From the NCBI GenBank assembly GCA_024235935.1, contig JACKLL010000013.1:1-64000 (forward strand): a stretch of DNA of 64,000 nt. Reading direction: 5' to 3'. This document shows positions 43,437 to 52,555 of this stretch, piece after piece. The position numbers and the translations under genes were made by a program. The DNA is from Rhodoferax sp. GTDB taxonomy: Bacteria; Pseudomonadota; Gammaproteobacteria; Burkholderiales; Burkholderiaceae_C. The notes below the pieces were generated by a model that was given only the letters and a program-made list of their open reading frames with translations, had not been told where the DNA came from and searched no databases. How positions within the stretch are numbered: position 1 is the stretch's first letter; each line of letters opens with the position of its first letter.

Positions 43437-43868
43437 ATGTTTGCCCAACTGACCGCCGGACTGGATTTCCAAGCCACAGCGCTGAGCCTGCGGTCGGAGC
43501 GCCAGCGCGTCATCGCCAGCAACATCGCCAATTCGGACACCCCCGGTTACGCCGCCCGCGACATCAATTTCAAGGAAGCCATGGCGGCGGCCACCGGCCA
43601 CGGCGGGACCACCCTGCCGCTGGCCGTCAGCGCTGCAGCTGCAGCGGCACCAGGCCACATCCCGATTCCAGGCAACCGCAACGGCATCGGCGGCACGCCG
43701 GCCGAGCTGGGCTACACGGTGCAGACCCAGCCCGCCATGGACAACAACTCGGTCGACCTGGACCGCGAACGCGCCAACTTCGTCGACAACGCCGTGCGCT
43801 ATGAATCGACGCTCCGATTCATCAACGGCTATTCCAGGACGATCTTGAGCGCGATCCAGGGTCAGTAA
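43437..43868 (+). CDS. flgB: flagellar proximal rod protein FlgB
   Basis: Proximal rod subunit. It is 143 residues with the rod-protein N-terminal motif QRVIASNIANSDTPGYAARDINFKEAM and a C-terminal helix VDLDRERANFVDNAVRYESTLRFIN, both typical of FlgB. First gene of the plus-strand flgBCDEFGHIJKL operon. Ribosome binding site GAAGAGAGG. Confidence 0.95.
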   Translation: MFAQLTAGLDFQATALSLRSERQRVIASNIANSDTPGYAARDINFKEAMAAATGHGGTTLPLAVSAAAAAAPGHIPIPGNRNGIGGTPAELGYTVQTQPAMDNNSVDLDRERANFVDNAVRYESTLRFINGYSRTILSAIQGQ

Positions 43869-43895
43869 GCAAAAAGACATCCCAGGAGGCACACG

Positions 43896-44300
43896 ATGTC
43901 CATGTTTTCCATCTTCGGCGTGTCCGGCAGTGCGGTCAGCGCACAGTCGCAACGCCTCAACGTGGTGGCCAGCAATCTGGCCAATGCCGACGCCGTGGCA
44001 GGTCCGGACGGTCAGGCCTACAAGGCGCGGCAGGTGGTGTTCCAGACCGTTCCCATGGGCAGCGACAGCTCGGCCGGCGTCAAGGTGCGCCAGGTGATCG
44101 AGAGCGAAGCGCCGATGCACAAGGTCCACAACCCGACCCATCCGCTGGCCGATGCCCAGGGATATGTCACCCAGTCCAACGTCAACACGGTGGAGGAAAT
44201 GGTCAACATGATCTCGGCCTCGCGCTCCTACCAGAACAACGTTGAAGTCATGAATACCGCCAAGTCCCTGCTGCTCAAGACGCTGCAGATGGGCCAATAA
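43896..44300 (+). CDS. flgC: flagellar proximal rod protein FlgC
   Basis: Rod subunit of 134 residues. N-terminal GSAVSAQSQRLNVVASNLANADAV and C-terminal VNTVEEMVNMISASRSYQNNVEVMNTAKSLL (rod/hook family signature) are clear. AGGAGG lies upstream of the ATG. It sits between flgB and flgD. Confidence 0.96.
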   Translation: MSMFSIFGVSGSAVSAQSQRLNVVASNLANADAVAGPDGQAYKARQVVFQTVPMGSDSSAGVKVRQVIESEAPMHKVHNPTHPLADAQGYVTQSNVNTVEEMVNMISASRSYQNNVEVMNTAKSLLLKTLQMGQ

Positions 44301-44321
44301 GCGTCACCGGAAACACCCACC

Positions 44322-44975
44322 ATGGCCAGCACCACCGCCGTCGGCAGCGCCAGCGCGACCACTGCCACCTCCGCCACGGCCTCCGCAGCCTCCAGCCAGG
44401 CCGTCTCGGAAGACCGCTTCCTCAAGCTGCTGGTGGCCCAGCTGGCCAACCAGGATCCGATGAATCCGATGGACAACGCGCAGATGACCTCGCAGATGGC
44501 GCAGATCTCGACCGTCTCGAGCATCGAGAAAACCAACGCCTCGCTGGCCGGCCTGGCCGCGCAGCTGGCGTCGATGCAGACGCTGCAGGCCGGCTCGCTG
44601 GTCGGGCGCAACGTGCTGATCGAAGGAAACCGGCTGGCGATCCAGGATGGCAAGGCTACCGGTGCCGTCGAGCTCGACCTGCCGGCGGACAAGGTGGTCA
44701 TCGACATCGTCAGCGCAGGCGGCCAGGTGCTGGAGTCCTTCAACCTGGGGCCGCTACAGGCCGGTCGCAATGCCTTCGAGTGGGACGCCACCACGCACAG
44801 CAACTCCGAAGGCCTTACCTACCGTGTCACCGCCACCAAGGGCACGGCCGTCGTCACCAACCGCACGCTGGTACAGGACAGCGTGGCGGCGGTCGGATCC
44901 GACAACGGAGCCATGCAGGTCCAGCTGCGAAACCTGGGCAACGTCGGCTACGACTCTGTCAGGACCATCTTCTAG
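44322..44975 (+). CDS. flgD: flagellar hook cap protein FlgD
   Basis: Scaffold that caps the growing hook. The conserved N-terminal region FLKLLVAQLANQDPMNPMDNAQMTSQMAQIS (residues ~29-59) is diagnostic. The C-terminal part forms the FlgD Tudor/FnIII-like cap domain with VLESFNLGPLQAGRNAFEWD. It is 217 residues with an Ala/Ser/Thr-rich N-terminus. Confidence 0.95.
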   Translation: MASTTAVGSASATTATSATASAASSQAVSEDRFLKLLVAQLANQDPMNPMDNAQMTSQMAQISTVSSIEKTNASLAGLAAQLASMQTLQAGSLVGRNVLIEGNRLAIQDGKATGAVELDLPADKVVIDIVSAGGQVLESFNLGPLQAGRNAFEWDATTHSNSEGLTYRVTATKGTAVVTNRTLVQDSVAAVGSDNGAMQVQLRNLGNVGYDSVRTIF

Positions 44976-45037
44976 AGCGCCGCAGCGCCCACCATTGCAC
45001 CGCTCCCCCCTTTCAACGACTTCACAGGACCCTCGCC

Positions 45038-46258
45038 ATGTCATTCCAAACCGGCCTCTCCGGCCTGAACGCCGCCAGCCGCAACCTCGACGTGATCGGC
45101 AACAACATTGCCAATGCCAACACCGTGGGCGCCAAGGTCGCGCGCGCCGAGTTCTCTGAAATCGTTGCCGCCTCGACGATTGCGGCCAATGGCCGCACCG
45201 AGGGCATCGGCGTCGAGGTGGCCACCGTGTCACAGCAATTCACGCAAGGTGCCGTCACGCTCACCGGCAACGCCCAGGACATCGCGATCAACGGCGCCGG
45301 CTTCTTCCGCGTGACGCTGCCGGACGGCTCGGCCGCCTACACGCGCGCCGGTGAATTCAAGCTCGACACCCAGGGCAACATCGTGACCAATGCCGGCGCC
45401 AAGCTGATGGGCTACCCGACCTCGGTCGACGGTGTTGCCACCAGCAGCACGCTGCAGCCGATGCAGCTGCCCACCTCGTCACCGATACCGGCCCGCGCCA
45501 CCACCGCCATCTCGGCCGAGTTCAATCTGAATGCAGCGGCACCGGTATGGAACGCCTCGGTACCCAACGTGGCGCTGACCACCTACGGTACCTCGCTGAA
45601 CACCTACGACTCGCAGGGATCGGCGATTCCGACCTCGGTCTACATGCGCAAGACGGGCAACGACACCTGGCAGGTCTACACCGACCCGACCTCGGATGCC
45701 ACCGCCACCGCGACACAGGTCGCAACGCTGACCTTCGACGTCAACGGCCAGCTGCTCAGCAGCGTCCCGGCGAACCCGACCGTCAGCATCACCTCGCCCA
45801 ACCCGACCATCGGCACTATCACTCCGACACTCGACCTGACCAAGGCCACGCAATATTCCACCGCCTTCGCGGTCACCGACCTGAAGCAGGACGGCTACGC
45901 ACCCGGCGACTTCGTAGCCTTGAGCATCGGCGACAACGGCGTGATCTCCGCCCGCTACTCGAACGGCCAGACCCAGGCCGCCGGCCAGATCGCGCTGGCC
46001 GACTTCCGCAACGTGCAAGGCCTGCGCCCGACTGCCAATGGCAACTGGGTCGAGACCGTGGCATCGGGCCAGCCGATCGTCGGCGAACCGGGCGCCGGCA
46101 AGTTCGGCTCGCTGCGCTCGGGCGCGCTGGAAGACTCGAACATCGACCTGACCGCCGAGCTGGTCAACATGATGACCGCGCAGCGCACCTACCAGGCCAA
46201 CGCGCAGACCATCAAGACGCAGGACCAGGTCCTGTCGACGCTGACCCAGCTGCGCTGA
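45038..46258 (+). CDS. flgE: flagellar hook protein FlgE
   Basis: Hook subunit. The N-terminus MSFQTGLSGLNAASRNLD followed by VIGNNIANANTVGAK and the C-terminus DLTAELVNMMTAQRTYQANAQTIKTQDQVL are the hook family signatures. The middle is Thr/Ala-rich. It is 406 residues from the ATG at 45038; the frame open further upstream overlaps flgD and is not used. Confidence 0.96.
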   Translation: MSFQTGLSGLNAASRNLDVIGNNIANANTVGAKVARAEFSEIVAASTIAANGRTEGIGVEVATVSQQFTQGAVTLTGNAQDIAINGAGFFRVTLPDGSAAYTRAGEFKLDTQGNIVTNAGAKLMGYPTSVDGVATSSTLQPMQLPTSSPIPARATTAISAEFNLNAAAPVWNASVPNVALTTYGTSLNTYDSQGSAIPTSVYMRKTGNDTWQVYTDPTSDATATATQVATLTFDVNGQLLSSVPANPTVSITSPNPTIGTITPTLDLTKATQYSTAFAVTDLKQDGYAPGDFVALSIGDNGVISARYSNGQTQAAGQIALADFRNVQGLRPTANGNWVETVASGQPIVGEPGAGKFGSLRSGALEDSNIDLTAELVNMMTAQRTYQANAQTIKTQDQVLSTLTQLR

Positions 46259-46304
46259 CGCATCGCGCCGCCGGACTCTGACCACCCCCTGACCAGGCAA
46301 CACC

Positions 46305-47045
46305 ATGGATCGACTCATCTACACCGCAATGACCGGCGCCAACGCGGCCGCGCATCGCCAGTCCGTGCTGTCCAACAACCTGGCCAACGTGTCGACCAAC
46401 GGCTTTCGCGCCGAGCTGTCGACCTATCGGGCGGTGCCACTGCGGGGCGACGGCGCCACCACCCGGGTTTTTGCACTGGAGGCGACCTCCGGGCATCTGG
46501 ATGCGCCCGGCCCGTCGCAGACCACCGGACGCGCACTGGATGTGCGCGCCACCGGCAACGGCTGGTTCGCCGTGCAGGCGCTGGACGGCACCGAGGCCTA
46601 TACCCGCGCCGGATCACTGCAGATCGGCCCTGACGGAACGCTGCAGACGGTCAACGGTCTGACCGTGTTCTCCGACGGCAGCGCGCCGCTGACCGTCCCG
46701 GCGGGTGCCGAGATCTCGATCGCGCCCAATGGCGACATCGGCGCCAAGACCAGCGGGCAACCCAGCACGGTGGTGGGCAAGCTCAAGATGGTCACCCCCA
46801 CCGTCGACGACCCGCTCAAGCGCAGCGACGACGGTCTGTTCCGCACGGCGACCACCGACCCCCTTCCCGCCGACCCGCTGGCACGCCTGCAAAGCGGAGC
46901 CCTCGAGGGTTCCAACGTGAGCCCGATCGAGACCATGGTCGGCATGATCCAGACCGCACGCCAGTTCGAACTGCAGATGCGGCTGGTGCAAACCGCTGAA
47001 TCCAACGACCGCTCCGCCGGCCAGTTGCTCAGCCTGCAGGGCTGA
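46305..47045 (+). CDS. flgF: flagellar rod protein FlgF
   Basis: Proximal rod subunit of 246 residues. MDRLIYTAMTGANAAAHRQ, SVLSNNLANVSTNGFRAEL and the C-terminal LQSGALEGSNVSPIETMVGMIQTARQFELQMRL match FlgF. Located between flgE and flgG, spaced 46 and 38 bases. Confidence 0.95.
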   Translation: MDRLIYTAMTGANAAAHRQSVLSNNLANVSTNGFRAELSTYRAVPLRGDGATTRVFALEATSGHLDAPGPSQTTGRALDVRATGNGWFAVQALDGTEAYTRAGSLQIGPDGTLQTVNGLTVFSDGSAPLTVPAGAEISIAPNGDIGAKTSGQPSTVVGKLKMVTPTVDDPLKRSDDGLFRTATTDPLPADPLARLQSGALEGSNVSPIETMVGMIQTARQFELQMRLVQTAESNDRSAGQLLSLQG

Positions 47046-47083
47046 GCCACCAGCAGCCCCGCCCAGAAACAAGGACATCCCCC

Positions 47084-47866
47084 ATGATCAACTCCCTTTG
47101 GATCTCCAAGACCGGCATGGAAGCCCAGCAGACCCAGCTGGACGTCATCTCGCACAACCTGGCCAACGTCTCGACCACCGGCTACAAGCGTGCCAACGCG
47201 GTGTTCGAGGACCTGATGTACCAGAACCTGCGCCAGGTCGGCTCCAACACCTCGGACCAGACCCAGCTGCCCACCGGTCTGCATCTGGGCCTGGGCGTGC
47301 GCACGGTCGCCACCAGCCGCTCGTTCGCGCAAGGCACGATCCAGCAGACCTCGAACAACCTCGATGTCGCGATCCAGGGCAATGGCTTCTTCCAGGTCAC
47401 CCAGCCCGACGGATCGACCGCGTACACGCGCGACGGTTCCTTCCAGCTCGACAACCAGGGCCGGCTGGTCACGGCAGGCGGACTGCCGATCGCCAACGGC
47501 GTAACCGTGCCGGCCAACGCCAAGAACGTGGCGATCGCCACCGACGGAACCGTCACCGCGACGATTCCCGGCACCACGGCGCCACAACAGATCGGCAGCA
47601 TCATCCTGGCCACCTTCATCAATCCGGCCGGCCTCGAGCCGCTGGGCCAGAACCTGTTCGCAGAAAGCCCTGCATCCGGCCAACCGAACACCGGCACACC
47701 GGGCGCCAACGGCATCGGCACCACGACGCAGGGATTTCTGGAGACCTCCAATGTCAACGTGGTGCAGGAACTGATCACGATGATCCAGACCCAGCGCGCC
47801 TACGAGATGAATTCCAAGGCGATCCAGACCTCGGACCAGATGCTGCAAAAGCTCGGCCAGCTGTGA
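47084..47866 (+). CDS. flgG: flagellar distal rod protein FlgG
   Basis: Distal rod subunit of exactly 260 residues, the typical length. Motifs: SLWISKTGMEAQQTQLDVIS, HNLANVSTTGYKRANAVFEDL, TSNNLDVAIQGNGFFQV and the C-terminal VNVVQELITMIQTQRAYEMNSKAIQTSDQML. Its stop overlaps the flgH start (TGATG). Confidence 0.97.
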   Translation: MINSLWISKTGMEAQQTQLDVISHNLANVSTTGYKRANAVFEDLMYQNLRQVGSNTSDQTQLPTGLHLGLGVRTVATSRSFAQGTIQQTSNNLDVAIQGNGFFQVTQPDGSTAYTRDGSFQLDNQGRLVTAGGLPIANGVTVPANAKNVAIATDGTVTATIPGTTAPQQIGSIILATFINPAGLEPLGQNLFAESPASGQPNTGTPGANGIGTTTQGFLETSNVNVVQELITMIQTQRAYEMNSKAIQTSDQMLQKLGQL

Positions 47867-48555
47867 TGCGATTCCTCTCCCTTGTCCGAACCGCCGCCGG
47901 CGCCCTGCTGGTGGCCTTGCTGGCCAGCGGCTGCGATTCGCTGCCCAAGACCGAGCGGGTCGACTTCACGCAGCCGCCGTCGCCAATCGTCGCCGCGGCA
48001 CCGAAGGCGCGCCCGGTCACCGGCAGCCTGTACCACTCGGCCAGCTACCGCCCGCCGTTCGAAGACCGGCGCGCGCGCATGGTCGGCGATGTGGTGACCA
48101 TCATGATCACCGAGAAGGTCACCGCGAGCCAGAAATCGTCCTCCACCGCCAATCGCACCTCGTCGCTGGACTCCAGCATCTCGGCCTTCCCGTTCGCCAA
48201 CGCCACCACGCTGGGCAAGCTGTCGCTGAATTCGTCGACCAACAACGATTTCTCGGGCGCCGGCGCTACCGAGAGTGCCAACCAGTTCTCCGGCAGCATC
48301 ACCACGACCGTGGTCGACGTGCTGCCCAACGGCCATCTGGTCGTGACCGGCGAGAAGCAGATCGGCGTGAACCAGAACGTCGATGTGCTGCGCTTCTCCG
48401 GCACGGTCGACCCGCTGGCCATCCAGGCGGGCGGTCTGGTCAGCTCGACGCAGGTGGCCAATGCCCGCATCGAATCGCGTGGCCGGGGCGCGCAGAACGA
48501 GGCCCAGACCGTGGGCTGGATTGCCCGCTTCTTCATGGCCATGTTGCCGTTCTGA
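47866..48555 (+). CDS. flgH: flagellar L-ring lipoprotein FlgH
   Basis: Outer-membrane L-ring protein. The signal peptide ends in a lipobox LLASGC with the acylated Cys at residue 23. The mature part has SLYHSASYRPPFEDRRARMVGDVVTIMITEKVTASQ (residues ~48-83), GSITTTVVDVLPNGHLVVTGEKQIGVNQ and the C-terminal GWIARFFMAMLPF. It is 229 residues. Translation is coupled to flgG. Confidence 0.96.
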   Translation: MRFLSLVRTAAGALLVALLASGCDSLPKTERVDFTQPPSPIVAAAPKARPVTGSLYHSASYRPPFEDRRARMVGDVVTIMITEKVTASQKSSSTANRTSSLDSSISAFPFANATTLGKLSLNSSTNNDFSGAGATESANQFSGSITTTVVDVLPNGHLVVTGEKQIGVNQNVDVLRFSGTVDPLAIQAGGLVSSTQVANARIESRGRGAQNEAQTVGWIARFFMAMLPF

Positions 48556-48564
48556 GGACCCGCC

Positions 48565-49707
48565 ATGTCGACCCCTCTCCTGCCGTCCATCCGCCCCCGC
48601 GCCTGGCCGCGTCTCGCCGCCGTGCTGCTTGCATGCGCCTCCCTGGCCATGCCGGCACTGGCCACCCGCATCAAGGAAGTGGCGGCCGTCGAAGGCGTGC
48701 GCACCAACCAGCTGACCGGCTTCGGCCTGGTGGTCGGACTCGATGGCACGGGTGACCAGACCACCCAGATGCCTTACACCTCGCAAGGCCTGAGCAACTA
48801 CCTGCAGCAGATGGGCATTTCCCTGTCGGCGGCCAGTGCCTCGCAACTGCAGCTCAAGAACGTGGCCGCGGTACTCGTCACGGCCCAGCTGCCCGCCTTT
48901 GCCCGGCCGGGCCAGGCCATGGACGTCAACGTCTCGTCACTGGGCAATTCCAAGTCGCTCAAGGGCGGCATGCTGATCAGCACCGCACTGCGCGGCGTCG
49001 ACGGCGAGGTCTACGCACTGGCCCAGGGCAACCTCATCGTCGGTGGCGCGGGCGCCTCCGCCGGTGGCAGCAAGGTGCAGATCAACCACCTGAGCGCCGG
49101 ACGCATCCCCGGCGGCGGCCAGGTCGAGCGCGCGGTTCCCACGCCGCTGCTCGAAGGTGACACGATTGCGCTGGGCCTGTCGGCATCGGACTTCCAGACC
49201 GCCCGCCGCGTGGCCGAATCCATCAATCGCCGCTTTGGCGAGGGCTTTGCCCGCGCGCTCGACGGCCGCACGGTCGAGGTGCGCGCACCGGTCGACCCCA
49301 ATGCACGCGTCAACTTCATCGCCGAAATGGAAGAGCTGCCACTGGAGAACTCGATCCCGTCGGCGAAAGTGGTGATCAATGCCCGCACCGGCTCCATTGT
49401 TCTGAACCAGGCGGTGACCCTGGGCCCCTGCGCCATTGCGCATGGCAACCTGTCCATCACCATCAGCTCGACGCCGGTCGTCAGCCAGCCCAACCCTCTG
49501 TCCCAGGGGCAGACCGTGGTGGCGCAGAAATCGAACATCCAGATCACGCAGGAACCCGGCATCCTGATGCAGATTCCGCCCTCGCCGCAGCTGGCGGACG
49601 TGGTGCGCGCACTCAATGTGCTGGGCGCAACGCCACAGGACCTGCTCGCCATCCTGCAGGCCATCAAGGCCGCGGGTGCGCTGAACGCCGAGCTGGAGGT
49701 GATCTGA
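48565..49707 (+). CDS. flgI: flagellar P-ring protein FlgI
   Basis: Periplasmic ring protein around the rod. The signal peptide (LAAVLLACASLAMPALA) precedes TRIKEVAAVEGVRTNQLTGFGLVVGLDGTGDQ (residues ~33-64). Also visible are MDVNVSSLGNSKSLKGGMLISTALRG, VVINARTGSIVLNQAVTLGPCAIAHGNLSI and the C-terminal VVRALNVLGATPQDLLAILQAIKAAGAL. It is 380 residues. flgJ starts one base after its stop. Confidence 0.97.
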   Translation: MSTPLLPSIRPRAWPRLAAVLLACASLAMPALATRIKEVAAVEGVRTNQLTGFGLVVGLDGTGDQTTQMPYTSQGLSNYLQQMGISLSAASASQLQLKNVAAVLVTAQLPAFARPGQAMDVNVSSLGNSKSLKGGMLISTALRGVDGEVYALAQGNLIVGGAGASAGGSKVQINHLSAGRIPGGGQVERAVPTPLLEGDTIALGLSASDFQTARRVAESINRRFGEGFARALDGRTVEVRAPVDPNARVNFIAEMEELPLENSIPSAKVVINARTGSIVLNQAVTLGPCAIAHGNLSITISSTPVVSQPNPLSQGQTVVAQKSNIQITQEPGILMQIPPSPQLADVVRALNVLGATPQDLLAILQAIKAAGALNAELEVI

Positions 49708-49708
49708 C

Positions 49709-50575
49709 ATGGCCTACGGCAATCTTTCCGTCAACAGCAATGCGCTGGCTGCCGATGGCCGCTCGCTCGACGCGCTCAAGCTGCAGGCCGGCCAGAACAG
49801 TGCCGGCGCCATCAAGGAGGCGGCCAAGCAGTTCGAGGCGCTGTTCATGCGCGAGCTGGTCAAGAGCATGCGCGAGGCGACCATGAAGTCGGGGCTGCTC
49901 GACAGCGCCGGCGGCGACCTGAGCGCCGACCTGCTGGACCAGCAACTGTCGGTACAGATGTCGGGCATGCCCGGCGGTCTGTCCGAACAGATCGCGCGCC
50001 AGCTGTCGCAGCGCATCAATGGCGATGACCCCGCTGCCGCCGTTCGCGGCGTGTCGTCCACCGTCCCGGTGGCCGGTGCCGCACCGCTGCGCACCACGGC
50101 CAGCCAGGCCGAATTCGTGCAGCGCCACGCGCAGGCTGCGGCGCGGGTCGAGCAGGCCAGCGGTATTCCGTCGGCATTCATGCTCGGGCAGGCCGGCCAC
50201 GAGACCGGTTGGGGCCGCAGCGAAATCACCAAGGCCGACGGCTCGCCGTCGTACAACCTGTTCGGAATCAAGGCCACGTCGGGCTGGACCGGCAAGGTGG
50301 CGGAGATCACGACCACCGAATACGTCAATGGCGCGGCGCAGAAGGTGGTGGCCAAATTCCGCGCCTACGACTCCTACGAGGACTCCATGCGCGACTACGC
50401 GCGCATGATCACGCAAAGCCCGCGCTATGCCCAGGTGAGCCAGCAGACCGACTCGGCCCAGGCCTATGCCAGTGGCCTGCAGAAGGCCGGCTACGCAACC
50501 GACCCGGACTACGCGTCCAAGCTCAGCCGGGCGATCAACAGCACGCTGCAGCTGCAGCGTGCGCAATCGATATGA
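49709..50575 (+). CDS. flgJ: flagellar rod cap / muramidase FlgJ
   Basis: Two-domain protein: N-terminal rod-binding domain (AAKQFEALFMRELVKSMREATMKSGLLDS, QMSGMPGGLSEQIARQL) and C-terminal glucosaminidase-type peptidoglycan hydrolase domain (IPSAFMLGQAGHETGWGRSEI with the catalytic Glu in HETGWG, NLFGIKATSGWTG, FRAYDSYEDSMRDYARMI). It opens the cell wall for the rod. It is 288 residues, the dual-domain beta/gamma type. Confidence 0.96.
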   Translation: MAYGNLSVNSNALAADGRSLDALKLQAGQNSAGAIKEAAKQFEALFMRELVKSMREATMKSGLLDSAGGDLSADLLDQQLSVQMSGMPGGLSEQIARQLSQRINGDDPAAAVRGVSSTVPVAGAAPLRTTASQAEFVQRHAQAAARVEQASGIPSAFMLGQAGHETGWGRSEITKADGSPSYNLFGIKATSGWTGKVAEITTTEYVNGAAQKVVAKFRAYDSYEDSMRDYARMITQSPRYAQVSQQTDSAQAYASGLQKAGYATDPDYASKLSRAINSTLQLQRAQSI

Positions 50576-50612
50576 ACGCCGGGCACACCCTGCGATTGAC
50601 GAGCTTGGCAGC

Positions 50613-52517
50613 ATGTCCGGCCTGCTGAGCATCGGCACCAGCGCCCTGCTGACCAATCAGCAGGTGTTGCGCACGACCGGCAACAACATTGCCAACGTCA
50701 ACACGACCGGCTATTCGCGCCAGACCGTGCAGCTCAACGCCCTCGAGGGGGTGCAGACCACCTCCGGCTACTACGGCCTGGGCGTGGAGGCGGCCACCGT
50801 CAAGCGCAGCCACAGCGACATGCTGACGCGCCAGGTCGCGTTGACCGGCTCGATCGCGGCGTCCGACGACAAGCGCCTGGAGCAGCTCAAGAAGCTCGAG
50901 GACCTGTTCACCGGGGGCGAAAGCGGCCTGGGCTCCGCCATCAACGACATGCTCAACGCATTCTCGGACGTCGCCAATGCGCCCACCGACCTGACCGCGC
51001 GCACCGTCGTGCTGGCGCGGGCCGATGAAACGGCCGCCCGGTTCCGCTCGGTGACCGACAACCTGGAGAACCTGCGCGCCAGTCTGCAACTCGAAATCAA
51101 GGCCAACGTACAGACCGTCAACCAGCTGGCGTCGCAGATTGCCGATGCCAACCGGGAGATCCGCAACCAGCAGGGCAACTCCCAGGCGCCGATCGACCTG
51201 CTCGACAAGCGGGATTCGCTGATCCGACAGCTCAACACCTACGTGCAGACGACCAGCATTCCGGCCGAAGACGGCTCCGTCGGCATCTTCATCGGTGGCA
51301 GCCAGCCGCTGGTGCTCGGCACCACGGCAACGCCGCTGAGCCTGCAGGGTGACGACTTCGGAGACCCGTACAAAACCAAGCTGACGATGCAGCGCGGCAG
51401 CCTCAATGTGGTGCTGGATGAAGCCAGCCTGGGCGGCGGCGCACTGGCCGGACTGTTGCGGTTCCAGAACACCGACATGGTCGACGCGGGAAACCTGCTC
51501 GGACGCATGGCCCTGGGCCTGGGCACGACGCTGAACCAGCAGCACAGCCTGGGGCTGACGCTCGACGGCGCGGCAGCCGGCAACCTGTTCACGCTCGGCC
51601 CGATTCCCGATGGCCTTCCATCACTGGCCAACACTGGCGGCGCGAGCATACAGGTCGCGGTCCAGACCACCCCCAGCAGCGGGGCAACTGCGCTGGCAGC
51701 ATCTGATTACGAGGTGCAGTTCACCGGTGCCGCCGCGGGTACGGTCCGCCGCATATCCGATGGCACGACCACCGCATTCGGATCAGTTCCCATCCTCGTC
51801 GATGGTCTGACGCTGCAGGTCACTGGCGCGGCGGCGGCAGGTGACCGCTTCATGATCACGCCATTTCGCCAGGTCGCAGGCTCCATGGATGTCGCGTTCG
51901 CCTCGCCGCGCGCGCTGGCAGTGGCCAGCCCGATCGTCGCCAGCGCCGGCGTGGCCAATCAGGGGTCGCTCACACTGCAGACGCTGATTGCGAAACGGGT
52001 CGATCCGAACCTGACGCAGCCCGTGACGCTGACCTTCACCAGTGCCGGCAGCTTCGATGTCTCCGGCACCGGCACCGGCAACCCTTCCGGTGTGGCGTAT
52101 GTGCCGGGGCAAACCATCAACTACAACGGCTGGGAACTCACGCTGAAGGGATCGCCGCAGCCCGGCGACACCTATACCGTGCAGGCCAACGCCTACCCGG
52201 CGATCGACGCCGGCAATGCCCATGCGATGCTGGCCATCCGCGACCTGGCGCTGTTCGACGGCGCCGCCACCACCGACGGATATGCCGGTGTGATGGCCGA
52301 GATCGGTGTACGGGTCCAGAGCGCCGGATTCGCAAGCGCGGTTTCCAAGTCGATCGCCGCCAACGCGGACAGTGACCAGTCGTCACTGGCCGGCGTCAAT
52401 CTGGACGAAGAAGCCGCCCGCCTGCTGCAATTCCAGCAGGCCTATCAGGCATCGGCCAAGATCCTGCAGGTGTCGCAGACCCTGTTCGACTCGCTGTTGC
52501 AGAACCTGGCCCGCTGA
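50613..52517 (+). CDS. flgK: flagellar hook-filament junction protein FlgK
   Basis: HAP1. N-terminus SGLLSIGTSALLTNQQVLRTTGNNIANVNTTGYSRQTVQ (residues 2-40) and C-terminus VNLDEEAARLLQFQQAYQASAKILQVSQTLFDSLL are diagnostic; the middle is variable and Thr/Ala-rich. It is 634 residues from the ATG at 50613. The upstream open frame overlaps flgJ and is not used. Chaperoned by FlgN. Confidence 0.95.
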   Translation: MSGLLSIGTSALLTNQQVLRTTGNNIANVNTTGYSRQTVQLNALEGVQTTSGYYGLGVEAATVKRSHSDMLTRQVALTGSIAASDDKRLEQLKKLEDLFTGGESGLGSAINDMLNAFSDVANAPTDLTARTVVLARADETAARFRSVTDNLENLRASLQLEIKANVQTVNQLASQIADANREIRNQQGNSQAPIDLLDKRDSLIRQLNTYVQTTSIPAEDGSVGIFIGGSQPLVLGTTATPLSLQGDDFGDPYKTKLTMQRGSLNVVLDEASLGGGALAGLLRFQNTDMVDAGNLLGRMALGLGTTLNQQHSLGLTLDGAAAGNLFTLGPIPDGLPSLANTGGASIQVAVQTTPSSGATALAASDYEVQFTGAAAGTVRRISDGTTTAFGSVPILVDGLTLQVTGAAAAGDRFMITPFRQVAGSMDVAFASPRALAVASPIVASAGVANQGSLTLQTLIAKRVDPNLTQPVTLTFTSAGSFDVSGTGTGNPSGVAYVPGQTINYNGWELTLKGSPQPGDTYTVQANAYPAIDAGNAHAMLAIRDLALFDGAATTDGYAGVMAEIGVRVQSAGFASAVSKSIAANADSDQSSLAGVNLDEEAARLLQFQQAYQASAKILQVSQTLFDSLLQNLAR

Positions 52518-52555
52518 TGCGGATCATTTGGAAACAGGAACGGAAGTAGGAACCC